From assembly GCF_029784165.1 (NCBI RefSeq), contig NC_073695.1, forward strand, positions 100,443,306 to 100,507,305: a stretch of DNA of 64,000 nucleotides, written 5' to 3'. Source of the DNA: Wyeomyia smithii (lineage: Eukaryota > Arthropoda > Insecta > Diptera > Culicidae). This document shows, piece by piece, positions 1 to 10,622 of the stretch. The notes under the pieces were generated by a model. That model had not been told where the DNA came from. It did no database searches and saw nothing but the letters and a program-made list of their open reading frames with translations. A program made the translations under genes and the position numbers. Numbering within the stretch: the first letter of the stretch is position 1; each line of letters opens with the position of its first letter.

Positions 1-640
1 ATATAGGCTTTTACTTAGTATAAGTCTGGTCTTCTTCAATCAGTTATTAAAAACTATTTTGAGATTTAATCTTCTTAATTGTCTCCGTACGTACTCGTTC
101 ACGGCTCAAATCAAAAAGCTCTTATATTCGGTCTTTTCATGCTATCATTTATCGAGAGCGAGAAGTCTCTCGCATCGATTGGTTTTAGTACAATTTGCTA
201 TTCTTACATGCTTAATTTAAATAACTAAACTATCAGTACATAACAGGTTATAGTTTAAGTCACTTGCGCGTTTACTTCAAGTTTTTCAAAAAACCCCAAA
301 AATTATAAGTTAATGTCAAAACCCTGCTTTTTACCTTAGCTTACATTTTTATGTTTAATTCGGTTATTTTTCAACCAATTTTTTATATTTTGGCTGTTTT
401 GGATAGGCGAAAAATAGAAACTTTGAAAAATATAAATATGTTTAAACAGTTTACCTATATGTTATGAATAGTTTTAAAATAAATAAGATGATTCATAATT
501 AATAAAATAAGATGATTTATAATGTTTTTCAAATTTTACCTATATGTGACAAGTAGTATGTTACACTCAACAAGACCTATAACCTACACTAGGTCACTTC
601 AGAAGTTCTTACATTTTTTTTTTCTTTTGTAGCACAGTGT
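1..640. other. AT-rich sequence, no gene seen
   Basis: No coding pattern, RNA gene or clear repeat boundary was recognised in this stretch. It is AT-rich with short homopolymer runs, like the spacer DNA elsewhere in the window. Confidence 0.6.
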
Positions 641-760
641 AATCCGCGTTATGTCAAAAAACCGCGTAAAAATAATCCTCGTTATTGTGAAAATCACGTA
701 TAAAAAAAACCACATAAAAAAACCAGCGTAAAAAAGACCCCAGCGTACTCACGAAAAAGT
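640..760. repeat. Degenerate CGCGTAAAAA-type repeat fragment
   Basis: Several imperfect copies of a CGCGTAAAAA / ACCGCGTAAA word occur close together. The same word fills the delimited MITE at 46881-47075, so this is probably a decayed, end-less copy of that family. No termini or target duplication could be found here. Confidence 0.45.
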
Positions 761-1150
761 GAAAAAACTGATCAATGTTACCCCGTTTTACGGTATATAC
801 CTACCTACTTGTGCTGTTGCGAGCACGAGTGGTTGATTTTTCTTTAAATGCTAATCAATCAATTCACTTTGATTATTGAATTTCATAGATTCAACTGCAC
901 TAATGCAGTGCAGAGCATGCAACAAAACGAGACGATCAAAAGAATTGGAATTTTGTATTAAAACGTAATTGAATTTGGATACGACGGCCATGTAGCATGT
1001 ACCACTTTCACTCTATGGAAAAACAACGGATACAAACGTTGCAAGCTATTTATTTAAAATATATATAATTAAAACTTATTCCAACCACAAATCGTAATTT
1101 TGACAACAATGCGAATGTTAATCATCATTTCGGAATTCTCTCGCTACGCC

Positions 1151-1440
1151 TCGATCATGAACATAAACGAAAAACGGAATGGTAATGCAGACAGAACATT
1201 GTACGAAGTTTCCCGAACGGCCTTGAATACCGAGGCCGTGCTCCTTTTGCGGAAACAACGCACGCAGCCCGTTGCATATTCGTGAATGTTGAAGACTGAT
1301 TGACTGTTTTTTCGGTCGATCATGAACGCAAACGAAAAGTGGTATGTGAATGCCGGCAGACGATTTTATGACGGACATGAAAGACAAAGCGGCGGTCCTT
1401 TTGCGGAAGCAAACGTTGCCCGCAGCTCGTTCCACATTCG
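1151..1440. repeat. Diverged tandem duplication, unit about 165 bp
   Basis: A unit beginning TCGATCATGAACATAAACGA recurs about 166 bp downstream as TCGATCATGAACGCAAACGA. Both copies later share CCTTTTGCGGAA and a CATATTCG/CACATTCG ending. Short open frames in both strands are by-products of the repeat and differ between copies, so I do not call a gene. Confidence 0.55.
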
Positions 1441-1689
1441 CTCTGCTTTAAACCGTTCTTTGAAATTGAACATGCTGCAGATACAAGTTGAAAATGAGCG
1501 GAGAATCGCACAAAAAGGAAAGTATGTAACTGAACGAGAAAACGTTCATGCGTCTTTTTAGAAAAGTATTTTTCAAAGCTCTGAACATAACCTATTCTCA
1601 ATATACAAAATATTTTCTTGTGTTGTTACCAAAATAAGAGGAGAAGCTTCATCGCGAGGAAAAGGCCGATACCCTGAACGGGTAAATCG

Positions 1690-1985
1690 GAACGTTTACT
1701 GCTCCACGCTACTGCTTAGATATGTGACCTCCCGGCAAGTAGTTTATTTAAGCCGAAAGCAAATTCGGAAAGCCAGCTGTTACTGCCGCAATCCGCTACG
1801 TTACGGTTAACTAGGTATACTATTCTGTCGACCATTTTAGAGCAAACCAGCGAGCGACCAATCATCGCTTCGCATAATCAAACATTTTCCGTATTTGAGC
1901 GGATGCGTGTAAAATTTTCCAATCGATTACTGCAAGAATGAAGGAAATCGGTTGAAAACAAACCGATTTTTGAGCGTTTAAAAAG
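1690..1985 (+). repeat. Dispersed repeat, left part (other copy at 27620-27990)
   Basis: The segment around 1915-1983 (TTCCAATCGATTACTGCAAG and following) matches 27830-27900 base for base with scattered changes. The sequence after the foldback, near 2705-2730 (TTACACCCCTTTGTGG), matches 27950. The foldback at 1980-2690 therefore interrupts this copy, and the 27.6-kb copy shows the empty site. Confidence 0.55.
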
Positions 1986-2690
1986 GTTAAGGGGTTATAT
2001 ACCTTTTTGGTCGAGAAAACTGAGGGAAGTTTGAATTTATTTTTAAGTGCATAGCACCATTTTCATTGCATCAGAGTGGTATTTTTCTGAAAGTACAGTT
2101 TATCAACAACAAGAAAATACATTTGATTTTGAAATATACCAATTATTACTGGAGTAATGGCCGTTTCCCCGAAACGCTATTTTTTGCAGAGGATTGCGGT
2201 GATCCTGATAGAGACTCAGCGGATCAATCGGAATCAAAAAACTCATATTATTTCATTAGTTTAGAAGTGTGCCGGGTCCTTGAACGATCGCTTTTATGAG
2301 TATTTTGTTTTCAGTGCAAACGGGAACGTTTTTCCCAAAAAATGCACGTTTTGAGCGCAAAAAATTGCATTAAAATTTTTTTTGCGGCAAAATGTAACTG
2401 TATGTTTCAAAAAGCGATCGTTCAAGGACCGGCGAATTTTATAACGAAAATTCAAAAAAAAAATTAAGGAAATCGGCTCAGTAGTTTTCCCGCCACCAGG
2501 ATCACGGCAAAGTTTAGCTTATGCGGCCGTGGCGAGGCGCGCTGCAAATCGCTCTAATTTTCTTCCTATTGCTCAGATCTTTATGAAAAATTTGTGGAAA
2601 TGTTCTCAAGATGTTGTATTTGAAGATAATGTAATAAAAAATTTTCAGGTTTTTTGAAAACTAAAAAGGTATATAACCCCTTAAATTTCG
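1980..2690. repeat. Foldback element 1 (diverged long inverted repeat)
   Basis: The left end AAGGGGTTATATACCTTTTT is repeated inverted at about 2664-2683. Further inward, GGTCCTTGAACGATCGCTTT at about 2275 is mirrored by AAAAGCGATCGTTCAAGGAC at about 2411-2430. Shorter matched blocks, such as the TGATCCTG word, lie between these in the right order. The arms are about 300 bp and imperfect, with a short AT-rich loop near 2330-2400. It carries no coding capacity and sits inside a dispersed repeat. Confidence 0.65.
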
Positions 2691-2774
2691 TTACCTTTCC
2701 GTTAATAAATTTCCAAGTTACACCCCTTTGTGGTAGGCTAAAGAAAAACGTAGTCCTATTTTATAACATGTAAA

Positions 2775-4188
2775 CAGGGATGTTATCTGCTCACTTCAAG
2801 TGCACAAAGAGTCAACTTTCCGTTTTTCACATTGAGAAGAACGCCTGCAGCCGTTGAGAATGACGCGAACGAAAAAAGAGAAATGATAGTGCACAATTTC
2901 ACTCTTTGTTTCTCTTTGTACTGAGAAATTGGTTACTTCGCTTGCCGCAAGCGCTAGAGCATGAAACAAAAATACAAGCTACTCTAATCTCTATAATCTT
3001 TCATAGTAATGTGGTAATTACCACTGTCAAAGGCAATGTGTTTATGACCGGGAATTACTGTGTCAAAAATTCTCGTGTGTTGTGGGTTTGTCATTATTAC
3101 ATCAATATTATATTTTTGTTTTGTTACAATATTATTAAAAAACAGTATAGGTAACTTTCATTGCCTATTAAAAGATATTGTTTTTTTTTTTTAATTGAAA
3201 TGTTTGTTGGTTTTGTGATGAGAACGTATCAGAGCTTGGAAATATGATGATGTGCTATAGCTTGGCGCTTGCTTTTTACCCTTCCCGCGGGGGCATTTTC
3301 CAACCTCATCAATTCATTAACACGTTGTACTCAGTGATGCCATATTTGCATCTGTATTTTGAGGATCAAAAAATCTTGTCACTTTGATAAAATTTCGAAA
3401 AGCTTGTTTAACAATATATCATGATTCGTTCATTCACACGCTCACGCGAAGCATATAAATATAATATACAGGTTTCGAAATGGTCAAGGTAGAAACACTT
3501 TTCACTGCGATAATCGTTTTTTTCCTCTGACGGTGGCTAAATACATTCATGAACAAACATGTCAAACGAGTACTCGCCATCAAGACGTTTTTTTACCTCG
3601 AACGTATTTTGACATTCACGAGCAAAAGCCTACTGTGACGCACGCTAAGGAAGCTAAATAAAATGAAAGTGTTGACTGTTGACTGTGTTGACTGCCTGAT
3701 AATAAAACAAGCCTTGCAACATTTAAGTTCATTTTTTTACTGTATCAAGAAGTTTAATTTGCGATCAGGAAAACCAAAAAAATCTGTATTATTTCCAGAA
3801 ATCTGTAATCTGTATATGAAGATATCTGTATGGAAAATACGTAAAAAATCTGTATAAATACAGATAAAATTGCACATGTGGCATCACTGGTTGGACTAAG
3901 CACACCAGCGCTAGTGGAAGAATGTGAGATTGATTTTACACTCGAAAAATACCAATACCAATAACCAGTACATCACACAAACCAAAGCGAGCTTCACAAA
4001 GTTCCGAAAAGAGCAACTTTGTGTAGAGGAACAATTTACTTTCTCTTTGTGTAGGTTTCTCAATCTCCTGTGCACTAAGCGCAAGAAAGAAGTCAAAGCA
4101 ACAAAGAGAAGGGCACACGATTTGAAAACAGAGCAGCGAGTTAGAATTTCACTTTCCTCTTTTTTCCTCTGAGGAGAAACCATCCCTG
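2775..4188. mobile_element. Non-autonomous hAT-type element (outer), 1414 bp
   Basis: It is flanked by a perfect 8-bp duplication CATGTAAA (2767-2774 and 4189-4196). The imperfect inverted ends are CAGGGATGTTATCTGCTC and, read inward from the right, CAGGGATGGTTTCTCCTC (14 of 18). An 8-bp duplication with short CAG-type ends is the hAT signature. It carries no transposase. About 560 bp of its length is a second hAT-type insertion (3332-3889), so the original was about 850 bp. Short open frames at 3911-4183 lie inside it and are not gene-like. Confidence 0.75.
3332..3889 (-). mobile_element. Non-autonomous hAT-type element (inner), 558 bp
   Basis: The termini are CAGTGATGCCATAT on the left and ATGTGGCATCACTG on the right. 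The flanking octamers are GTTGTACT (3324-3331) and GTTGGACT (3890-3897), matching at 7 of 8. The interior is related, in reverse orientation, to the element at 47217-47628, with one deletion and one insertion between the copies. It contains many CTGTAT/ATACAG words and no coding frame. Confidence 0.8.
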
Positions 4189-4445
4189 CATGTAAAAATA
4201 TGAAGCTTCGCTAAAAAAACAAATTTTCTATCTTTATTGAGTACAGAGTCATAGAGTATTTTTTAAGAATGTTAATTAAAACTCAGTTTTTTGTACTTAA
4301 CTTTTGTTGGTTGCAAACGTTGTTCTAGGGAACTGTTTGGGCATACAAAACACACATTTTTGCCAAAGATTTTAAATCTCCTGAACTTTTCTTTAGAAAA
4401 TTAGAGCGCCTTTTGGATTTGTTTTTCGAAAAATTTAAGAACATA

Positions 4446-4646
4446 GGGTAAGGACCCCACAATTCGCCCTGACCCCACAATTCGCCCGCCCACTAATCAA
4501 CTAATTGTTAGCGGGGTTTGTTATTGATTTATGCCAAATAATAATTTATTTTTAACCTCAGCTATTTCCTTTTTATGTTTTTAAGAGTTGACACTATATT
4601 GCGAACAATATAAATAATAGGTGGGCGAATTTTGGTGTCCTTACCC
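4446..4646. mobile_element. TA-target MITE, 201 bp
   Basis: The ends are GGGTAAGGACCCCACAATTC and the inverted GGGTAAGGACACCAAAATTC, both followed by GCCC. TA flanks both sides (4444-4445 and 4647-4648). Mariner/Tc1-type movement is inferred from the TA duplication. No ORF is present. It interrupts copy 1 of dispersed repeat A. Confidence 0.75.
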
Positions 4647-4689
4647 TATATGGTAAAAAGAGGCAAGTGATGTCAATACTTGCTCTCCA

Positions 4690-5160
4690 AGCTTAGCTAC
4701 AAACTATTATATGTACGATTTGTCCTAATACACCCAGATTAGAGTACGGCAGCATATGTTACAGTAGGTTTTTATATGTTGAAAAAAAACTTTTTTCGTG
4801 TTCGCAGATATAGGAATGGTTTATTCGACAAAGTTTTAGAACATGTAAAAATATGAAGCTTTGCTGAATGAACAAATTTTCTATCTTGGTTGGATACAGA
4901 GTTATAGACTATTGTTTGCATAAGTTACATAGTTTTTGTTACATAACTTTTGTTAGTTGCATTTGACAAAAAGACGTTGTTCCAAGGAACCATTTGATCA
5001 CACAAATCACTTTTTCACGTAGCCATCTATCTACAGAACTTTTGCTTACAATTATAGCATATTTTTGGTCTTCTTTTTATTTGCTTGGTAAAAGGGGCAA
5101 CAAAATGATGTTACATCTTGATGTGGAGTATTTTTCAAAGTGAACTTGTGATTTAATACT
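4690..5160 (+). repeat. Dispersed repeat 'A', copy 2
   Basis: It shares ATTAGAGTACGG and CATATGTTACAGTAGGTTTT with 43141-43180. It then shares the TATAGGAATGGTTTATTCG, ACATGTAAAAATATGAAGC and TTTTGTTAGTTGCATTTGAC blocks with the other copies, in the same order. Confidence 0.65.
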
Positions 5161-5890
5161 TTCCGTTAATCTCTAGAGCATTTTGTGATTTGAAAACGAA
5201 AGCTAAACGAATAATTCATAGAAATTTCCGAAAAACCGTGAAACAATTAATTTGAGCTTGACCTTAAGCATAAAGATAAATCCGAGCAAGTAAAGTTGCA
5301 CGAAGAACCAAATATAGATGGCTATTTGATTTTAATTTACCGTCCTCAATGTACAACAACTCAGTAGCTTCTACTTTATGTAAAGATCGATAATGGCACT
5401 GGTTACGTTTTTATGGTCGGTTATGAAAGGCAGGAAGAAAGTGTCGTTGTTGCCAAAGACCGAGTTTATCTCTGAATCTCTAACATTTGCTACGGAAAGA
5501 AAGATACTTTTGTCACCGTGATAAGACGCCGGATTTTTATACTTTTACTCTTTTCTCCCTAACACTTATGATAAACCCTGCTCTGCTCATCCTTTCCGAG
5601 CTTTATAAGTAACTTATGCCAAGTATAATTGCCTGGAGAGGTGTATTCATTCAACTGTGTGTCGGGTTTGACTTTTTTCTAAATTTTCCGTGAGAAAAGG
5701 GTTTAAATGAGGGGATGGGGGAGGACAGCATGCGACTAAACCATTGCGTGAAAGTCCTTCTGTTACTGAACGGTATGATTCTACTAAGATTTGAACTCAT
5801 GACTATTTACTTGACAAAGCGGTCTCTGTAACACTGAAACTACGAGTTCCCTTTCTTCAAAAAACCGTTAACCAATGCACGATGTTTCCA
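5160..5890. other. No gene or delimited repeat seen
   Basis: AT-rich sequence without a coding pattern. I found no inverted termini or RNA gene. Confidence 0.5.
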
Positions 5891-5894
5891 AAGC

Positions 5895-7395
5895 TACATA
5901 AACGGGATCGAAATTATTTTGACCCAAAAAAATATTTTCAAGAGCTGTACTGTCTCCAGCAAAGTGCTTTCAATAATTGTTCTCCATCTTATAGAAGTTA
6001 AAATTTTGTGATGAATCCGCTTAGAAGTGAGAAACGCTTATTATATTTATCGTTTTTGCATATAAAAATCCACTTTGCTCTGCAAAGGTATAGTAAATTT
6101 TATTATTTTGCCGAAGACTCCCCGATCAGAAAAAAAACAACAATGTAACAGAAGCTGTTAGTTTGTTACGGGAAAAACCTTACAGTGTTTTCAATTTGAT
6201 CCCGTTAGGTGTTAAAAAAACAGAAATAATAACATAAATGATTCTACTAGTACCAAACACATATCAAAATTTGTTGCTAATGTATCAGCTTTCTAACAAA
6301 ATGAGATAGTATATAGAACAATATAATAACAAACATTGTTAGAAACAACAGGTTTTGATAAAAACGAAAAATTAGTTAGACTTGTTTCAGAACTTTTTCA
6401 TTTCAGGTTTTGTTATTATAACACATTCAGATTCAATTGTGTTATCAAAATTATATGGAAAAATACAAAATTGTATCAAAATATGTTATTTGTATCTCAC
6501 GTTGGTGGAATTTTGTAATTTCTTAGTTATGCTCTTCTGATCGGGTCCATATTTCTATCTGCCTGTTTGAATGGAATTTTATGGTGTTCTCTATAAAGTG
6601 CTCCTAGAAACTATTTTTCCGTTATAACTTTACAAAGTGGTTTTCTATATTTTTTCAATTTCATCGGAAATGTGTTTTTTTCTTATATTTTTTAGTTTAA
6701 GGGGATTTTTATTGAAATATTGCACTTATCAACTAAGATATCTGCAGAAAACCCTGAATCTCCGCAGACATAAGCATTGATTTATGAAAGTTCAAATCAA
6801 ACATCATTCGATCCAGACATATACATTTGTCTCTCGCTGCCTCCTGCATTCGAGAACATCGCAGTTCGATTTATACCTCAATATAAAAATGCTTAAGTCT
6901 GCAGATTTTTGTAGATTTTGAAGATATCTGTTAGTAAATTAGTCCCATCTTCTAATCAAAATCTTGAATGACTGAAGAAATGAAAGAGTTTAAAATCCAC
7001 TTTTTTCGGTTAAACTGTGTGTTTTTTATAGCAAACAACGTGGTAAAATATTGAAAATTGTGGAAAATCGATAAAAAAAAGTTATACTGGAAAAATGGAT
7101 TTCAGGGGAATTGTATAGAGAACTCCACAAAAGCTCATTCAAATAGACAGATAGAAATATGACGTCTTCAGTAAAGTTGTTTCTTATAAAATTTACCGAA
7201 ACTTAAAGGAACAAAGTCTATTTTTATACGCAAAATTTAGAAGAGTCAATTTCGTTTCTCACTGTTTAGTGGAATTATCACAAAATTGCAACTTCTATAA
7301 AATGGAGAATAACTAATGGAAGAATTTGGCTGAATATATAACAGCGCTTTAATCCTTTTTTCGGGTCAAAACAATTCCGGTCACTTTTAGATGAA
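5895..7395. repeat. Foldback element 2, arms about 360 bp, with an insertion in the left arm
   Basis: Left-arm blocks (TTATTTTGACCCAAAAAAAT, TATAGAAGTTAAAATTTTGTG, AGTGAGAAACG, TTTGCCGAAGAC, then CATATTTCTATCTGCCTGTT) are mirrored in order on the right. The mirrored blocks are AACAGACAGATAGAAATATG-like sequence at 7140-7160, GTCTTCAGTAAAG, CGTTTCTCACTGTTTAGTGG, CACAAAATTGCAACTTCTAT and GGGTCAAAACAATT. The left arm is 5895-6120 plus 6546-6680; the right arm is about 7030-7395. The gap in the left arm is exactly the element at 6121-6545. Confidence 0.75.
6121..6545. mobile_element. MITE with CCCGATCA termini, copy 1 (425 bp)
   Basis: It starts CCCGATCAGAA and ends TTCTGATCGGG. It interrupts the left arm of foldback 2: the uninterrupted right arm reads across the site, which confirms both edges. 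The apparent duplication is only 2 bp (TC). The interior is AT-rich with many ATAACAAA-type words. A related copy is at 26454-26858. Confidence 0.7.
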
Positions 7396-7689
7396 GAAAA
7401 AAAAATCCGATCACGTTGTTGCAGTTTTCGAAACAGTGTGTAATATATGAAAAACTAATGTAACATAAGCTCGCCGTTCTCTTATAGAGATGGATTGGGG
7501 CAAATATAACCTACAATAGTTTTTAGTACTTTAGCAAAGCTTTAAGAAAACGCATTGAAAGGGGGGTAAAAGGAATCATGGTGTTTCCTTTTACCCCTTT
7601 ACACTTATACGCCTCTAAATTTATGAAAAAAATCTGAAATACACTCTAACTTTGTACGAAAAGTCATGGAGATGTGAAGTCTTGAGCAG

Positions 7690-7930
7690 AACGTATGTTT
7701 TTATGTGCCCCAACGGTTCGCTAGAACAATGTTTTTTGTATAATAAAACTAACAAAAGCTAAGTACTAGAAAATAAATTTCAATACCTTCTATCTAAAAT
7801 GATCTATAACTCTGTGCCCAACGAAGATAGAAATTTTCTTTGCTCAACGAAGCTTCATATTTTTACATGTTCTAAAACTTTGCTGAACAAACTATTCTTT
7901 TATCTCTTAATACAAAAAGTTAGTTAAAAA
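7690..7930 (-). repeat. Dispersed repeat 'A', copy 3 (inverted)
   Basis: The reverse complement contains AGTTTTAGAACATGTAAAAA, TATGAAGCTTCGTTGAGC, TATCTTCGTTGGGCACAGAG and a degraded TTTTGTTAG core. The order is the same as in the + strand copies. Confidence 0.6.
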
Positions 7931-8500
7931 AATAAATATTCTCTATTCATTTCTATCCTGTCTCATTATAATATTGCCAAATGATAAATTTTGACTAGAT
8001 TTTATCCCCGTTTTTTGTTAAATTATGATACACAAACAAATTTATTTACTTTTCAATCTTTTTAATTTTCTTAGTTATCCGCTTAGTGGAAAAACAGCAT
8101 ACTTATAATTATAACATTAAGGTTGGGTTCGGTATAAAACTGAAAATAGAGTCGATTCTTTGTGTTTTCAATCGTTGTGGTGATTAAATTACGATGTGAA
8201 GAATTTCCTTCAACGCCAAAAGTTCCATGGTATGTACCAAGTTGCTATTAATCTAACCCACTATTCTCTTCCCCCTCATCCACCCTACTCCAGCACGATA
8301 CTCTTCTTACAGGCTATCGCATGCATGTAGCGCGATGAGCTTCAATTACATCACCATCTTCTCCGAGAGCTTTAACCCTGCATTCCTTTTACAAGGTCCT
8401 TCGCCTGTGCTCTTCTCGCATCGGACCAGAATTCGCTCCCGTTCCGTGCAAATTTGCAGCCACCATATGCATGGTGCGAAAACGTAAACCTGTCTCAAGT
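7931..8500. other. Upstream flank of the gene, nothing specific seen
   Basis: AT-rich until about 8200, then more GC-balanced. No repeat ends or coding pattern were recognised. The change in composition marks the approach to the promoter region. Confidence 0.4.
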
Positions 8501-8501
8501 C

Positions 8502-8532
8502 CCCGCTCTCTTTCTCTCTCGTGCTCTCTATT
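8502..8532 (+). promoter_or_regulatory. CT/GAGA-rich tract
   Basis: A run of CTCTCTTTCTCTCTCGTGCT followed by CTCTATTC gives several overlapping GAGAG words on the other strand. GAGA-factor binding is established for insect promoters; that it acts here, about 620 bp upstream of the proposed start site, is inference. Confidence 0.35.
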
Positions 8533-9124
8533 CCGCTGGAAAAGTTTTTCCACAGAGAGCAGTGACGGTTTCAGCCAGCAGGCAGTTTTTCGAGCTTCCA
8601 TGCAGCTTTAATGCTTTCGCTCGTGAGAACCTGCGAGCAGATCCGCAAAATTTTCCTCCGAATATGGGCGTCATGTCATATTCGCGTACGGTGCTTTCTC
8701 CAAAAATCATCCACCTTTTTTCCGAAAGTTTAGTTCAATGGTGATCCTCCTGCAGTAACTATTGTTGTTTGTTGAAGAAGTAAAAATTGGTCCCGCGGAG
8801 TACACGCAACTGGCTAGCAGCACCCCTGGGGGAGAGCCGAATCACTGCTGCTGCTGCCGTAGTTCTGCGGAGGATCTTCGCGAGTGTGTCGCTAACGGAG
8901 CAAAAAAAACGAAATGAAATTCTGCGGGTTACTCCTAGTGACTTTCTGAATTCGGGGAACAGTGGTTACAAAAAGGGCAATCGGGTTGTGTATCTCGTTT
9001 TTTCGATTTTCTCGCGTTGTCATTGTCACTCCAGTGGTGCTGTGGTTAGAATCGAGAAGAGATACATGCATGCAACACACGGTTGTTAAAATTTTAGCTC
9101 ATCCCAATTGGATGGAAGGACGGA

Positions 9125-9157
9125 TATAAGGGCGAGCTTGCAAACGGTGCTTCATAC
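9125..9157 (+). promoter_or_regulatory. Candidate core promoter (TATA box plus initiator)
   Basis: TATAAG at 9125-9130 is followed by TCATAC at 9152-9157. The initiator A at 9154 lies 29 bases after the first T of the TATA box, the usual spacing. No clear downstream promoter element was found. This would give a leader of at least 1 kb to the ORFs below. The site is predicted from sequence only. Confidence 0.4.
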
Positions 9158-10175
9158 AGTTAAAAACACAAATCTATTCGTAGGGACCTCACAACAAAAA
9201 GCTCTAGTAGAAGAAAAAAAAACATTCACCAACTCACTGCCTGGCGCCTAGCGAATAATATTACTTTCTACCCGTGGAGACAGATAGTGCAGCGCGGAGT
9301 GTGTAGCGGAACAAAAACATACACAAAGGATCTGAGGCTCCCAGATATGCAAAGATTCGCTGATGAAGAGCGACCAACAAAAAATGCAGTCTACACACTG
9401 GGAGCTAACGAAAACAAGCATCTTGCAAGTGGAACATTTATGTAATTGTTGAAAACACCAATTTTCTGAGCCAAAGCTAGCAGGGTATCCGTTTCTTTGC
9501 AAAGAGATACCGAACAGAAAGAAGAAAAGAAAAACATTGTTTGCCAAGTTCTGGGATCGAAACGTTCGAATGTTGTGTACGAGATAGTGTGCCGTCATCA
9601 GCAATCCTTTCGCGCTCGAAAAAAAAGGATATCTTCCAATGTCGTTGAAAACGAGAGCAGCACAATAGAATAAGAATGGACGTACTAAATTGTGGTGAAT
9701 AGGATCTGGCAGTAGGAACCGAACGTGTGGTGGCACCGGAGAGCCTTCAAGGATGCTGTCAGTATCGGTGGAAGCCATCCGCTGGTGCTGATGACGAAGG
9801 TGGAAGTGCCACAGACGGCAGGGCAACGAGCGGTTCCGGAATCTACGACAACGACGGTGTCTGTAAAATGAGTGCGACGACTGTGCACATATCTTTGTGT
9901 ATTTTTTTCATTTCGAAGGAAACATAATTGTGAAGAAGAAAATATACGAAAATTTCCGAGTGCCAGAGTTTCCACGAATTTGCGGATACCAATGAAGTGA
10001 AATGCCTTGCGATACGTAAGAGCCAATTACAAGTGTGTCAAGTTGAAGAAAAAGGATTAGAAGAATTTTGCATTTCCTGCAAGTAAACAAAGAAGGAGAT
10101 TTTCTGTGCGCTAGCGAAGTGTGGAATATATTTTTAGAATCGGAAAGTGTGCGATGTTATGTGAAGAGAAGTGGC
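9158..10175 (+). other. Probable 5' leader (untranslated) region
   Basis: It lies between the candidate promoter and the first sizeable ATG-started ORF. It is less AT-rich than the repeat DNA on either side, carries several short upstream ATGs, and shows no repeat termini. Short antisense frames (for example across 9248-9826) have no recognisable domain and are not called. Transcription is inferred from position. Confidence 0.4.
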
Positions 10176-10622
10176 ATGAATAGCTGGCAAGTGATATCAT
10201 ACTTTACTCACCCGATATTCCGCGATAGGCCTAGTGGTACCGAATATTCGATTTCAGGTACCAGTGATAGTACTGTTAATAATAGTGATTACGTAAATAG
10301 TAGCTGCGTGGAGAAGACGTTTCGCAAACGTCACCGCGGGCGTCGACGGCGATTGGCCAGAAGCAGGGCCAGTGAATCAGCCATAGCGACCGTGCATCAT
10401 TTACCCGCTGCCTTGCCTAGTACCCAACGCTCATTCTGGCAGCGTTACAGCAAACTTCGAGCCAGCAAAAATCAAATCCGGAGCAGGATAATACATGTAA
10501 CGGTGGAGCGTACAAACCAGCAAGCAGCAATCCCAGTAACGGTGCAGTTATCGAAATCAGTGAAGGTGGAAGTCACAGCAGCGAAAACAAAAACACCCTC
10601 CTACTACACTGCTGCTGCGTGA
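10176..10622 (+). CDS. Upstream ORF, 148 codons plus stop, status uncertain
   Basis: An ATG-started frame opens at 10176 and stops at TGA 10620-10622. It lies immediately ahead of, and in a different frame from, the large coding exon, whose frame is open from 10421. The product is basic, with an Arg-rich patch at residues about 47-61, and matches no family I know. It could be a regulatory upstream ORF, the first coding segment joined to the main frame by an unrecognised short intron, or chance. CAG-GTACCA at 10255-10263 is a possible donor, but joining it to the acceptor ending at 10420 does not give the main frame. Residue repeats or membrane segments are absent. Confidence 0.25.
   Translation: MNSWQVISYFTHPIFRDRPSGTEYSISGTSDSTVNNSDYVNSSCVEKTFRKRHRGRRRRLARSRASESAIATVHHLPAALPSTQRSFWQRYSKLRASKNQIRSRIIHVTVERTNQQAAIPVTVQLSKSVKVEVTAAKTKTPSYYTAAA
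10399..10421 (+). promoter_or_regulatory. Candidate 3' splice site at the edge of the main open frame
   Basis: A pyrimidine-rich tract (TTTACCCGCTGCCTTGCCTAG) ends in TAG at 10418-10420. That TAG is also the last stop codon in the main coding frame, so the frame is open from the first base after a plausible acceptor. If it is used, an upstream exon outside the view would supply the start codon, and about 184 further residues (10421-10972) would precede the Met at 10973. This is inference from sequence. Confidence 0.35.

Larger units (their letters stand above)
2695..4700 (+). repeat. Dispersed repeat 'A', copy 1, split by nested insertions
   Basis: The family has a core with CATGTAAAAATATGAAGCTT, a TATCTT...GTACAGAGT block and TTTTGTTAGTTGCAT. 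Other copies are at 4690-5160, 7690-7930 (-), 32216-32620, 42590-42915 and 43130-43510. In this copy the core resumes directly after the hAT nest ends at 4188, and is broken again by a MITE at 4446-4646. No ORF is present and the class is unknown. Confidence 0.6.

Noticed and set aside
9248..9826. A 192-codon antisense frame upstream of the gene
   Set aside because: Composition is irregular, no domain or splice context, and it overlaps the proposed leader of the + strand gene.
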